Under the pieces are notes generated by a model. It was not told where the DNA came from and ran no database searches. It saw only the letters and a list, made by a program, of their open reading frames with translations. Shown here piece by piece: positions 6,873 through 16,101 of a DNA stretch of 43,960 nt. Where the stretch lies: positions 1-43,960 of the forward strand of contig NBMC01000019.1 in NCBI GenBank assembly GCA_002084805.1, read 5' to 3'. This DNA is from Spirochaetaceae bacterium 4572_59. GTDB lineage: Bacteria; Spirochaetota; Spirochaetia; DSM-2461. A program made the translations under genes and the position numbers. Positions within the stretch are counted from its first letter, which is position 1; every line of letters starts with the position of its first letter.

Positions 6873-9519
6873 TTATATAAGCTGTTCAGATTTTTCAATA
6901 GAAAGGATTTTATATTTGTAATCTTTCTCATTGATGGTAAAAGCAAGTTTTGCATTTTTCTTTGAACCAAGAATGGCATTACCAAAGGGTGAAACATAAG
7001 AAATAACGTTGTTGGAGGGATCGGATTCCCAGGGACCGAGGATTGTAAATGTTTCCTCTTCCTTGCTTATTGTGTTTAAAAGAACAACCGTGGTTCCAAA
7101 TGAGACCTTCTTAAGGTCAATTGTAGAAGGATCAAAAACTTTGACTTTCTCGATTCCTTCTTTCAGCTTACCAACCTGGATATTCAGAGATTCTTGCTTT
7201 TCCTTACCGGCTTTATATTCGGCATTTTCTTTCAAGTCACCCATTTCAATAGCAATACCAATCTCTTTGGAGTTCTTGGGAACTTCAACTTCAAGAATAT
7301 TTTTCAGTTCTTTCTGTTTGGATCTCAGACTACTTTCCAATGCGATAAGAGAACGTGTTCCCGCGGCAACTGGTGTTTCTTCCTGCTCACCAAGGAATTT
7401 GATATTGGGATATTTTTCTTTAATCTTCTGTCTCAGGTCCAGTTTAATTGAGACCTCGAGCTCTTTAACATCCATCAGCAGGGTGAATAAACGACTTACT
7501 GTATCCTCATCACCATCAAGAATAAAAGATTCCAGCCTCTCTTCCTTGAACAGATAAATCTGTACAGCTCTATTGATTTTTTTATTCTCAGTAACATCTT
7601 TTTTATTACTGATATCTCTAAAAGTGATAGCCAAAAGATGGATCATATTGATGAGGATTTTTTCATATTGAATAGATATATTTTCAAACCAGGGTTCATC
7701 TACAGCATTCTTAGCAATCCAGATGAAAGCTTCCCGAAATTCTCTGTAGTGACTCATCATATCCTGAAGTTTATCTTTTACAAGATCTTCAAACCCCTTT
7801 TGGAGCAATTCTTCAATAATAGATTTATTCAGAAAATAGGGGAACAACTGAACATAATAGTTCTGCCAACCCTCAATATTCTTTTTGACTTCCGTAAGAA
7901 AATCTTTTTTGAGATCAGCATACTGAATGCTGTTGAACAAAACATCAAGATCTTCGATATCATCAAACAGTTCCTTAAAACCGAAATTGATTCCAGGATT
8001 CAGAAAGGGGTAAACTTGAATGATTAGCCTTCAGAAAAGCTGTAAAATACTGAAACATTTCTGCAAAATAATCGGAATCCGGATCAGATTCACTCATAAA
8101 ATCCTGAATGGTCTGATAACGGTCAAAGAAATTTGTTTCTGCTTTAAATTTGTTAAAAGTTTTCTCTTCAAAGGTGATGGGTTTATCTCTTACCATAAAA
8201 AGATCAAGCTTTTCAGGCATATTACCAAAATCCGCATCTGTTTTCAGAATACGTCTTGCTTCAGTACTCCAACTAGACCACTCACTCTGAGTCAGGATAG
8301 AAGGAACAAGTTCCGCTTTCATCCGTTTCATATCAGCTTTGTTGTTAAAACTTCTGATAACAGTCTTCAAAGTCCAGGGAATATCTTTTTTAACCTTGTC
8401 GTGCAGTTTATCCTTTGCAATAACACTCTTCAAAACCCATATATGACTTTTGCCCAAACTGATAAGGGCATTAACAGCCATTTTGAGAGACATGGTATGA
8501 CCACGTTTCTCTGAGAAATCAATGGATATATTATCACCCTTGATAGAGCGAATAACTCCAACACCCCATGTTTTATGAAAAACAAAGTTTCCTGCATCGA
8601 AAGAGATATGTTTTTCAAAATCAGATATAGCTTCTACAATATTTCTCCAGCTCTGATTCAGGTTTGACAGCTTAATATACTCTTCAAGCTGACTGTGACC
8701 TTCAAACTTACTTCTATAGCAGTTTACGATTTCTTTCCTGGCCCAGGGGCTTTTTGGATCATGTTGAAGAATCCGTTTTAAGGTGTCAATAGCTACATCC
8801 CAGTTGGATGTGGCTACGATTGCAGGGTAGAGGTCCTCAAGCAATGTGGTAGACTTTTCTGCTGACATGGTCTTTGAAATTTTCTTTTCTACAAGCTGAA
8901 AGAATTCCAAATCCTCAATATTCAATTCAATCAGTTTGCCCCAAATATCTTTTACATTAGAAAAAAGGCTTTTATTAATATAGCGATGAATCGCTTTTTT
9001 ATAATAATTGACTGCTTCTTCCTCTTTACCTTCAGACTCTTTTTTCTCTGCAAGCTTTTTTACAATATCCGCTTCGTTATAATCAATTTTGATTAAACGT
9101 TCCCAGATATCAAAGACTTCGTCTTCTCTTTCTGAATTAGCATAACACTCGGCAAGAACCCGCAGTGCCATTTTATTTTCTCCAAATTGAAGAATTCTGT
9201 TTGTAAGATACTCAACGACGTTCCACTTATGGTTACCTGAAAAGATATTGATCAGTTCAACCAGATGTGAATCGTCGATTAGTTGTTTATTCAAAGAAAT
9301 AATGCCACACATATAAAGGGCAATTATACTATTTTTTGAATGCTCAAGATGTTCTTGACATAAGTCCTGAATTTCATCCTGAACTTCGGAATTCAAAATT
9401 TCATCAATGGTTTCATCAAGTTCTATAAAATTATTGATAGTATAATTGCTCAGAGTGGCACGAGTCCATTTCTCTTCATTTAACAGATCGTTAATCTTAT
9501 TGATAATTTTTTCTGACAT
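6873..9519 (-). pseudogene. greA: Long spirochaete-type GreA transcription factor, interrupted by a one-base frameshift
   Basis: Frame 1 runs from ATG 9519 to a stop at 7975 (514 residues). Frame 2 covers the rest and ends at 6873. Frame 2 is open upstream of its first listed start and reads YPFLNPGINFGFKELFDDIE (from about 8012), which fits a continuous protein of about 881 residues, near the roughly 900 I recall for spirochaete GreA. The shift lies near 8005-8020; removing one base from the gttta/cccc stretch restores a single frame. N-terminal part: helical TPR-like repeats. Around residues 315-345: VFHKTWGVGVIRSIKGDNI, resembling a CarD/Tudor-like barrel. C-terminal part: GreA coiled coil with GDLKENAEYKAGK (the conserved acidic tip) and the FKBP-like GreA domain. 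GreA reactivates backtracked RNA polymerase by transcript cleavage. Second gene of a unit behind a TPR gene. Confidence 0.85.
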
Positions 9520-9541
9520 AAATTAAAATGCTCCCCAAAAA

Positions 9542-10483
9542 TCAGTTAATATACTGTTGGTAAATTGACGGACTAAGTAATTTTATATTCATCAGTACTT
9601 CGTCAATCGTACTTCTATCTTCTTTTATGCTTATATAATGATCTATAAGCCAAAAATACCTATTTATCAGACGGGGTACCAATACCTCATCTTCACTATC
9701 CTGTCGGATATCACTTTGCAACGAATAAATGGACTGGCGTAATTTCCCATATTCAATCGGCCGCAGTTCCCTTTTAACATTAAACACGCCATAAATAACT
9801 GCATAAACAGGCAGCCATTCACTTAACATACTATTGCTCAAACCGGTAGTTTGAATTTTATCTATAACCTTTTTAATCAGACCTGATTCAAGCCTAGCAA
9901 GGTCAATATCCTGAGGATTTATGAAAAATGCTTCTCTGAAAAAAATCTTTGCACCCTTCATTTCATCCATTAAGGCATATGTATCCGCCAGTTCTGCCAA
10001 CACAAGCGGATTTTCTTTATTTATCCTTGCTCCTTTTTCAAGAAAACTGGCAGCTTTTTCATAGTTCCCTAATATTTTATTACATCTTCCAATTCTGAAA
10101 CACAGTTCCTGATCATCAGATTCATCACTGTTCAACTGCTCATAATAAGTCAGACTTGCAGAATGAACCATATGTTTGAGAATCTGAAGCCCTCTATCAT
10201 CCCGGCGGGTAAGCCGGTCTTCCGTCCACAGCAGGAACTGATCCCACTGATTCATCAAATAATCGCCCTTCTCGTAGGAACTGGCCAAATCTTCTAACCT
10301 GGCCCAACGTTCTTTCCAAAATCTCAACATTTTAAAAAGTTCGCCCATAATTTTTGAATCAAAATCAATTGAGTATGCCTTATCAAGAAGGTCAAGAGCC
10401 TTATCAAGCTCTCTACGAGCAGTACAGCTGTAAACATCTTCAAGATATTGGTCAATATCTTTTATTTTAGCATCTTTACTCAT
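9542..10483 (-). CDS. Cytoplasmic TPR-repeat protein upstream of greA
   Basis: 313 residues from ATG at 10483. No signal peptide or membrane helix. Helical repeats with TPR-like periodicity are visible, for example LGNYEKAASFLEKGARINKE (about 146-165) and the following ALMDEMKGAKIFFREAFFINP. The rest is helical with no catalytic motif. It lies 22 bases upstream of greA, which itself begins with TPR-like repeats, so the two may act together on RNA polymerase; that is inference only. A near-consensus promoter lies upstream at 10533-10560. No specific family name can be given. Confidence 0.8.
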   Translation of the reverse strand: MSKDAKIKDIDQYLEDVYSCTARRELDKALDLLDKAYSIDFDSKIMGELFKMLRFWKERWARLEDLASSYEKGDYLMNQWDQFLLWTEDRLTRRDDRGLQILKHMVHSASLTYYEQLNSDESDDQELCFRIGRCNKILGNYEKAASFLEKGARINKENPLVLAELADTYALMDEMKGAKIFFREAFFINPQDIDLARLESGLIKKVIDKIQTTGLSNSMLSEWLPVYAVIYGVFNVKRELRPIEYGKLRQSIYSLQSDIRQDSEDEVLVPRLINRYFWLIDHYISIKEDRSTIDEVLMNIKLLSPSIYQQYIN

Positions 10484-10532
10484 ATGATTATTATTCAGTA
10501 CCTACCGGAGAATTATTTACTGCATCTTTCTT

Positions 10533-10560
10533 ATTATACTTTTCACATTATTTTAGTCAA
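10533..10560 (-). promoter_or_regulatory. Sigma70-type promoter of the TPR-greA unit
   Basis: On the minus strand TTGACT (10555-10560), a 16-base spacer, then a perfect TATAAT (10533-10538). It lies 50 bases before the ATG at 10483. This is the best-looking promoter I found in the window. Confidence 0.72.
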
Positions 10561-10576
10561 CAAAAGAAATGATGTT

Positions 10577-10632
10577 GAATTCACAATAAGTATTTAATCC
10601 ACAATATTCACAGGAATAAATACTTATTCACA
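10577..10632. promoter_or_regulatory. Cluster of DnaA-box-like sites with a 12-bp inverted repeat
   Basis: TTATTCACA (10624-10632) matches the DnaA-box consensus TTATNCACA exactly. TAATCCACA (10595-10603) and ATATTCACA (10604-10612) each differ by one base, and GAATTCACA (10577-10585) by two. All point the same way. A perfect 12-bp inverted repeat, AATAAGTATTTA (10585-10596) and TAAATACTTATT (10617-10628), overlaps them with a 20-base loop. The cluster lies between the divergent TPR-greA promoter and rpe. It could be a DnaA-regulated control region, another operator, or an mRNA hairpin ahead of rpe. Confidence 0.45.
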
Positions 10633-10660
10633 AAAAGCTATTAATAATATAAGGTTAATT

Positions 10661-11317
10661 ATGGATAAGAAAATTTTATGTGCGCCCTCTGTTCTGGCTG
10701 CGAATTTTACCAGAATCGGAGAAGAAGTTGAATTAATTAAAAAAGCTGGTGGAGACTGGATCCATCTTGACGTTATGGACGGGTTATTTGTTCCGGAAAT
10801 TACTTTCGGTGCACAGATGGTCAGTCACATAAAAAAAGTATCTGATCTGATTATGGATGTCCATCTGATGATTGAAAGACCGGAAGAAAAGATCCCCGCT
10901 TTTATTAAAGCCGGTGCGGATTATATTACATTTCATATTGAAGCGGTTATTCATGCCCACCGTCTGATACAGCTAATTAAAGAGGGTGGTGCTAAGGCCG
11001 GAATAGCCTTAGTCCCATCTACCCCGGTTTCAACCATAAGTGAACTGCTGCCATTTCTGGATCAGATTCTGATTATGACTGTAAATCCCGGTTATGGTGG
11101 ACAGAAACTGATTCCTGAATGTCTGGAAAAAGTAAAGCTTCTGACTGCTCTTAAAGAAAAGAAGGGTTACAATTATCTGATTTCAGTGGACGGTGGTATC
11201 AATAAGTCTACAATCAGAGGCGCTGTTGCTGCCGGAGTTGATGTGTTTGTTGCGGGTTCCGCCTTTTTCGGAGCTGAAGATCCAGTAGCAATGGTAAAAG
11301 AAATGAAAAACTGCTGA
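10661..11317 (+). CDS. rpe: Ribulose-phosphate 3-epimerase
   Basis: 218 residues, full length for the family, from ATG with AAGG 7 bases upstream. It interconverts ribulose 5-phosphate and xylulose 5-phosphate in the pentose phosphate pathway, as a cytoplasmic TIM barrel. Visible motifs are APSVLAANF (8-16), HLDVMDGLFVPEITFG (about 36-51), MDVHLMI (metal-binding His), MTVNPGYGGQ (phosphate site) and SVDGGI near residue 175. It is divergent from the TPR-greA unit and is followed by an 80-base gap before the next gene. The intergenic region upstream holds DnaA-box-like sites and an inverted repeat that may control it. Confidence 0.97.
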   Translation: MDKKILCAPSVLAANFTRIGEEVELIKKAGGDWIHLDVMDGLFVPEITFGAQMVSHIKKVSDLIMDVHLMIERPEEKIPAFIKAGADYITFHIEAVIHAHRLIQLIKEGGAKAGIALVPSTPVSTISELLPFLDQILIMTVNPGYGGQKLIPECLEKVKLLTALKEKKGYNYLISVDGGINKSTIRGAVAAGVDVFVAGSAFFGAEDPVAMVKEMKNC

Positions 11318-11320
11318 TTA

Positions 11321-11343
11321 TCATAATTTATCTTATGAGTTTT
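11321..11343 (+). terminator. Weak AT-rich hairpin after rpe
   Basis: TCATAA (11321-11326) and TTATGA (11333-11338) can pair and are followed by GTTTTT. The stem is short and AT-only, so termination would be leaky. Confidence 0.3.
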
Positions 11344-11397
11344 TCAGTTTATTTAAAGGACTGTCAGGCCGATGAATGATAAGAGGGGGAATGTCTG

Positions 11398-12216
11398 ATG
11401 AATTGGAAAAAACTTCAAATTGTTTTCCTGACAGTCATATTTTTAACGTGTAACATCTTCACAGTTACAGCAAAGTCTCTGGAAGATGAATACCTGTATG
11501 GTCTGGATCTCTTTAAAGAGGCCAGATACGATCAGGCTTCAAGACTTTTTAAAACTGTTCTATTTGATATCGGTTCAACATCCCTTCATGGAAATGCGGC
11601 CTATTGGCTCTCTAGAACCTATTTAGAAATGGAACACTATCCTGCCGCCATGGAGATAATGGAAGAGTTTCTGTTAAACTTTCCCGGAAATAAGTTCAAT
11701 CTGGATGGCCAGTATTACAAGGGCAGGCTTCTCTATCTGGAAGCGGAATATGACAAAGCCATACATTATTTTTCTTCTTTCATTACCGCAGAACTCGAAC
11801 ATAATCCTTATATTACAAACAGCCTGTTCTGGATTGGAGAATCCCTTTACAGTCTCGGACGTTTTGAAGAAGCCGAAGAAATATACCGCAAGATCCTTGA
11901 TGACTTTCCTACCAGCATCAAGGTGGAAGCTTCCAACTATAAGATATCCCTTATTGAGTACAAATACAGAGAAGAAGAGCTTCTTAAACTGCTACAATGG
12001 AGTCATGAGGAATTTCTTAAAAGCTCCAGTGAATATGAAAAGAAAGAAAAGGAGTTCAATCAGGCTTTAAAGGTTTACCAGGACAAACTGAAAGAGCTGA
12101 CCACTACCCGGGAAATATATGAAAATCGCTTAAACCTCCTATCCATAAAGGATGAAGCTCTGAAAATAAAAGAAAAACTAATTTATTTGAGTATCAGTGG
12201 AGCTGAAAATGAATAA
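11398..12216 (+). CDS. Exported TPR protein (YbgF/BamD-like tandem repeats)
   Basis: 272 residues from ATG with GGGGGA about 7 bases upstream. A signal peptide is likely at 1-26 (hydrophobic IVFLTVIFLTCNIFTVTA). Repeats typical of TPR_6/YbgF proteins follow: DLFKEARYDQASRLFKTVLF, then units with AAYWLSRTYLEMEHYPAAME, YYKGRLLYLEAEYDKAIHYF and SLFWIGESLYSLGRFEEAEE. The C-terminal third (about 200-265) is a charged coiled coil. It probably sits in the periplasm and mediates protein contacts in the envelope. It overlaps the next gene by 8 bases and forms a three-gene cluster with two other envelope proteins ahead of recA. The exact role is unknown. Confidence 0.8.
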   Translation: MNWKKLQIVFLTVIFLTCNIFTVTAKSLEDEYLYGLDLFKEARYDQASRLFKTVLFDIGSTSLHGNAAYWLSRTYLEMEHYPAAMEIMEEFLLNFPGNKFNLDGQYYKGRLLYLEAEYDKAIHYFSSFITAELEHNPYITNSLFWIGESLYSLGRFEEAEEIYRKILDDFPTSIKVEASNYKISLIEYKYREEELLKLLQWSHEEFLKSSSEYEKKEKEFNQALKVYQDKLKELTTTREIYENRLNLLSIKDEALKIKEKLIYLSISGAENE

Positions 12217-13234
12217 GATTGTCAAACTAACAGGCATTCTCAGCTTATGCCTATCAGCTTTTCTCTATGGAGCTGAGCAGAAAGAGAGCAATTACAGCCT
12301 CAGTTTTAACGAAGATGAAGCTGCCTGGCAATTACAATACGGTCATAACGGGACCATGCGTTCTCTTTTTGAAGATTCTGATCCTGCCACAACATATCTG
12401 CAAATGATACTTGATGGTCGCAATTATCATTTGCAGAAAAATTCTTTTTTTAATCAGCATCTTGAAGAGTATCCCGGCTTAATCATCCTGCACTGGAGTA
12501 ATAAGATCCTTCATGTAACACAATCTGTTCAAGTTGATAATCAGATTAAGGGCTTTAAGGTTAATATTTCCGTGAGGAATCTCTCAAAAAATTATATTTC
12601 GGTTGGATTAAAACAGATAATTGATACGTTCAATAATACGGGTGATGCAGATTTTCTAATTAACGGTGACAACCCGGTAGATGCTGAAAAAAGCTGGACA
12701 GACAGTGAAGTCCCCGCCTACTGGGGAACAAATCCGCTTAAGAATGATAATTTCCAAGTATCTTTTACAAGCTACGGGGATAGAAAACCTGACCAGCTCA
12801 TATTTTCGAACTGGAAAAGACTCAGTGATTCAGACTGGAGCTTTAAAACAAGGGAAGGGAGAAACTTTTCCCTGCTCCCTTATTCTATCAATGATTCTGC
12901 CGCAGGTATCTTCTATAACCCGATTTCCATTCCTCCCGGCACGGAAATTTCTGTTCAATATGCATTGACAGTGGGAGGTCCGGCTTTGACTCTTTTAGAG
13001 CTGGAAACAGAAAAGCAGGAAATCACAATTCCCAGCCCCGTACCAGTATCAGACAAAAGCCTGATACTGAATTATTCTTTTCAATATGACCTGGATTTGA
13101 TAGATGATTTCATAAATGAGATTAATACTCTTCTCCACTTGGAAAATCCTGTTTACAATACACAGATTGAATATTACCTGGGAGAACTGGAGAAATTAAA
13201 GCAAAAGCTATCTTATTATGAAGATATACAATAA
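12209..13234 (+). CDS. Exported protein of unknown function
   Basis: 341 residues from ATG at 12209. I prefer this to the GTG at 12197 because TGGAG lies 8 bases upstream of the ATG and the signal peptide then starts correctly (MNKIVKLTGILSLCLSAFLYG, cleavage likely after AFLYGA). The body is rich in beta-strand-like segments (about 25-265), and the C-terminal 40 residues are helical (IDDFINEINTLLHLENPVY). No enzyme motif is visible. It overlaps the preceding TPR gene by 8 bases (ATGAATAA) and the next gene by 17 bases, so the three products are probably made together and may form one envelope complex. I do not recognise the family. Confidence 0.75.
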   Translation: MNKIVKLTGILSLCLSAFLYGAEQKESNYSLSFNEDEAAWQLQYGHNGTMRSLFEDSDPATTYLQMILDGRNYHLQKNSFFNQHLEEYPGLIILHWSNKILHVTQSVQVDNQIKGFKVNISVRNLSKNYISVGLKQIIDTFNNTGDADFLINGDNPVDAEKSWTDSEVPAYWGTNPLKNDNFQVSFTSYGDRKPDQLIFSNWKRLSDSDWSFKTREGRNFSLLPYSINDSAAGIFYNPISIPPGTEISVQYALTVGGPALTLLELETEKQEITIPSPVPVSDKSLILNYSFQYDLDLIDDFINEINTLLHLENPVYNTQIEYYLGELEKLKQKLSYYEDIQ

Positions 13235-14309
13235 AACACTGAAAAAAGCTTACAAATATCTCAAATCCGGACATTACGGAAAAGTAATATCCCATCTGGA
13301 ACCGAAAGTTCCTCTTTTTATAGAGAACTATCATTTCTACTACTTCCTTGGAACTTCCTGTTATTACTCAGGAGATATGGGAGGAGCGGAAACTTATCTA
13401 AAGCGAGCCATTCAGGTTAATCGGAAATCTGAGGATCCCCGTTTATTCCTGGCAGCTGTATATTTAAAAAAAAAAGATACCACAGAGGCGGTCAGAATTT
13501 GGCTTGGCCTTCTGGATCTTAACTCTTCACAGAAGAAAGCGAAGAAAGGTCTAAATAAAATTCGCAAAATATCAGATCAGGATGTTTTAAACTCTTTTCT
13601 CGATGCAGGCCACTTTGCCCCTTTGCTGCCCCGCACAAAAAGTTTAATACCCTTCTGGTTTCTTCCTCTTTTTTTAGCATTTATCATAATGGCAGGCCTA
13701 TACCTCTCATCTTCATTTTGGTTACCCCAAATGATTCGTTTCCAAAAACCTCAAAGGGAAAACCTGATTTTTCTTTACAAAGATATTCCTTCAGAAGAAC
13801 TACAAAATGAATCGTCTACTGATGCAAAATATTTACTGACTGAAAAAGAGATTAAAAACTCACTGAAGGATTCACAAAATTATTTTAACGACTTCCATGA
13901 TAACGAAGCCAGAAGAGAAATAAACAGGATTAACTATTCTAATGCGGGAGAACAGGTCAAACTGAAAGCAAACCTTCTTGAGGGCTATCTTAAAGATCCT
14001 GATATGATCAGCTTAAAAAGTGCTTTTACTTATAAGGATGTGACGACATCGCCCTACCTATATGAAAATTGCTTTGTGTTATGGAAGGGACGCTTCACAA
14101 ACCTCACATATGTTAATGATCAGATAGAGTTTGATTTTCTTGTAGGCTACGAAAAATCACAGATCCTTGAAGGAATCCTTCCAGTGATCGTTCAATTTCC
14201 GGTTAATCTTGATCCTATCTATCCACTGGAACTGCTGGCAAAGGTAGAAATCATCAATGATTCAACTATCCGCTTGCAGGCCGTGGCTGTTCATAATATT
14301 ATTGAATAA
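13218..14309 (+). CDS. Membrane-anchored TPR protein
   Basis: 363 residues from ATG at 13218, overlapping the previous gene by 17 bases; no clear ribosome-binding site, consistent with coupling. Residues 1-120 contain TPR-like units (KAYKYLKSGHYGKVISHLEP, YYFLGTSCYYSGDMGGAETY, PRLFLAAVYLKKKDTTEAVR). One hydrophobic helix lies near 144-166 (IPFWFLPLFLAFIIMAGLYL). The C-terminal 190 residues are a globular domain with no known motif. The topology places TPRs in the cytoplasm and the other domain in the periplasm, or the reverse if the charge rule fails. Spirochaetes use membrane TPR proteins in flagellar collar assembly, but nothing here proves that role. Confidence 0.75.
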   Translation: MKIYNKTLKKAYKYLKSGHYGKVISHLEPKVPLFIENYHFYYFLGTSCYYSGDMGGAETYLKRAIQVNRKSEDPRLFLAAVYLKKKDTTEAVRIWLGLLDLNSSQKKAKKGLNKIRKISDQDVLNSFLDAGHFAPLLPRTKSLIPFWFLPLFLAFIIMAGLYLSSSFWLPQMIRFQKPQRENLIFLYKDIPSEELQNESSTDAKYLLTEKEIKNSLKDSQNYFNDFHDNEARREINRINYSNAGEQVKLKANLLEGYLKDPDMISLKSAFTYKDVTTSPYLYENCFVLWKGRFTNLTYVNDQIEFDFLVGYEKSQILEGILPVIVQFPVNLDPIYPLELLAKVEIINDSTIRLQAVAVHNIIE

Positions 14310-14385
14310 TAACGTTCCCAATTGTAAGAATACAGTACAAATGTTAAGTTATATGGGTATTATTCTCAACAATATCCCCTATTTT

Positions 14386-14407
14386 AAAGCATATAAGCTT
14401 TTTTTTT
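14386..14407 (+). terminator. Weak terminator ahead of recA
   Basis: AAAGC (14386-14390) and GCTTT (14397-14401) form a short stem ending in a run of nine T. It could end transcripts from the envelope cluster before recA. The stem is short. Confidence 0.4.
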
Positions 14408-14447
14408 CGTTTGAGGATTAACGATTTCATTAAGGAGTATTAAAACA

Positions 14448-15557
14448 ATGGCTGAAAAGAAACCAAGTTTGGAAGATAAAATAAAAGCAATAGAGGCAGC
14501 ACGCCTGCAGATAGAAAAACAGTTCGGTAAAGGCTCTCTTATGAAAATGGGAGATCAGGCCAAACTTGAAATAGAAACAATTTCAACCGGATCCATTCTG
14601 CTGGATGAAGCACTGGGAGTAGGGGGCCTACCAAAAGGAAGGATTATTGAGATTTACGGACCTGAATCTTCCGGTAAAACAACCTTGGCCCTACATGCTA
14701 TTGCAGAATCCCAGAAACTGGGAGGAGTAGCAGCTTTTGTCGATGCCGAGCATGCTTTGGATCCCAGCTATGCAAAGGGATTGGGAGTTAACGTAGATGA
14801 GCTGTGGGTTTCTCAGCCTGACACGGGAGAACAGGCTCTTGAAATTACAGAATCACTGATACGTTCCGGCGCTGTTGATATTATTGTTGTTGACTCTGTA
14901 GCCGCCCTGACACCGAGAGCGGAAATTGAAGGTGATATGGGTGATTCCCATATGGGACTTCAAGCCAGACTAATGAGCCAGGCATTAAGAAAAATGACCG
15001 GTATTATTTCCAAGTCAAACTGCTGTCTGATTTTTATCAATCAGATAAGAATGAAAATTGGTGTTATGTTCGGAAATCCTGAAACAACTACCGGTGGTAA
15101 TGCCCTGAAATTTTATGCTTCCGTCCGTATGGAAGTCAGAAAAATCGAAACCATAGCCAAGGGACAGGAAGATGCCATTGGAAATAAGGTCCGCGTAAAA
15201 GTTGTAAAAAACAAGGTGGCACCCCCTTTTAGAAAAGTAGAGCTGGAAATTATTTTCGGAAAGGGTATCTCTGCCAGTGCCAGCCTTCTGGATGCTTCTC
15301 TTAAATACAATCTGATTCAAAAGAGCGGAAGCTGGTACTCTCTGGGAGAGGACAGAATCGGTCAGGGTCGTGATAATGTAAAAAAATTCCTTGAAGAAAA
15401 TAAGGAAACCGCAGCCGATCTATCAGTAAAACTGAGAAAGATTATGTTTCCAGAACCCGTAGACGAAAAGATAGCTGAAAAAAGAGAAGAGAAGAAACCC
15501 AAAAAGAAGACTAAAGCAATCAGTGAACCTGTCGGCGAAACCGACGGTTTATTCTAA
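14448..15557 (+). CDS. recA: RecA recombinase
   Basis: 369 residues from ATG with AAGGAG 10 bases upstream. RecA forms filaments on single-stranded DNA, drives strand exchange and promotes LexA-type self-cleavage. Visible: Walker [10 protein letters not shown] (71-79), the MAW-like [17 protein letters not shown], Walker [11 protein letters not shown], loop L1 [14 protein letters not shown], loop L2 region [20 protein letters not shown], and a Lys-rich C-terminal tail. It begins a long plus-strand cluster: folK follows 12 bases later, then scpAB, the pseudouridine synthase, cmk and rpsA. The 138-base upstream gap holds only a weak hairpin; I see no SOS box that I can name for this phylum. Confidence 0.98.
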   Translation: MAEKKPSLEDKIKAIEAARLQIEKQFGKGSLMKMGDQAKLEIETISTGSILLDEALGVGGLPKGRIIEIYGPESSGKTTLALHAIAESQKLGGVAAFVDAEHALDPSYAKGLGVNVDELWVSQPDTGEQALEITESLIRSGAVDIIVVDSVAALTPRAEIEGDMGDSHMGLQARLMSQALRKMTGIISKSNCCLIFINQIRMKIGVMFGNPETTTGGNALKFYASVRMEVRKIETIAKGQEDAIGNKVRVKVVKNKVAPPFRKVELEIIFGKGISASASLLDASLKYNLIQKSGSWYSLGEDRIGQGRDNVKKFLEENKETAADLSVKLRKIMFPEPVDEKIAEKREEKKPKKKTKAISEPVGETDGLF

Positions 15558-15569
15558 GAGGAACTGCTA

Positions 15570-16091
15570 TTGGAAAAGGTGTATATCGGTATGGGTAGTA
15601 ATATGGGAGACAGTCTGTCCATACTTTTAAACTGCCTGAGGGAGATGAAAGGGTTTCTGGGAAACCTGCAATACTCATCACTGTGGCAAACAGAACCGCA
15701 AATAGTGAAAGATCAGCCTTTTTTTCTGAACCTGGTTGTGAAGGGCAATTTTGAAGGCAATCCTGAGAAATTGATCAGAAAATTATGGCTTCTGGAAAAC
15801 AGTGCCGGTCGGGACCGGTCAAAAGAACGCCGCAAGGGTCCAAGGCCCCTTGATCTGGACATACTTCTCTTTGGTGAACATCGGATAAAAACTGATATTT
15901 TAACCATACCCCATCCTGCCATGACTGATAGGGCATTTGTACTTGTTCCTCTAACCGAGTTGGATCAGAATATAAAGAATCCCTTGAACAGGAAGAACTA
16001 TACGGACTACCTGGATTCTATTGATAATCAAGAGTTTTTCTGTTATAAAAAACAAGAGGATTTATCCGATCTTCTCCAAAATATGAAGTAG
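15570..16091 (+). CDS. folK: 6-hydroxymethyl-7,8-dihydropterin pyrophosphokinase
   Basis: 173 residues. The start is TTG at 15570, supported by AGAGGAA 6 bases upstream and by the conserved beginning VYIGMGSNMGD. FolK transfers pyrophosphate from ATP to 6-hydroxymethyl-7,8-dihydropterin in folate synthesis. Visible motifs are YIGMGSNMGD (5-14), SSLWQTEP, FFLNLVV, GRDRSKERRKGPRPLDLDIL (metal-binding DLD) and IPHPAMTDRAFVLVPL. Length is normal. It lies 12 bases after recA and 10 before scpA. No other folate genes are in the window. Confidence 0.96.
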   Translation: MEKVYIGMGSNMGDSLSILLNCLREMKGFLGNLQYSSLWQTEPQIVKDQPFFLNLVVKGNFEGNPEKLIRKLWLLENSAGRDRSKERRKGPRPLDLDILLFGEHRIKTDILTIPHPAMTDRAFVLVPLTELDQNIKNPLNRKNYTDYLDSIDNQEFFCYKKQEDLSDLLQNMK

Positions 16092-16101
16092 AAGGCCATG
16101 C

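Noticed and set aside
10484..10660. Possible chromosomal origin because of DnaA-box-like sites
   Set aside because: No dnaA, gyrB or dnaN nearby and the boxes are few; kept only as a regulatory candidate.
14340..14400. SOS operator upstream of recA
   Set aside because: No recognisable LexA box; the only structure is a weak imperfect hairpin.
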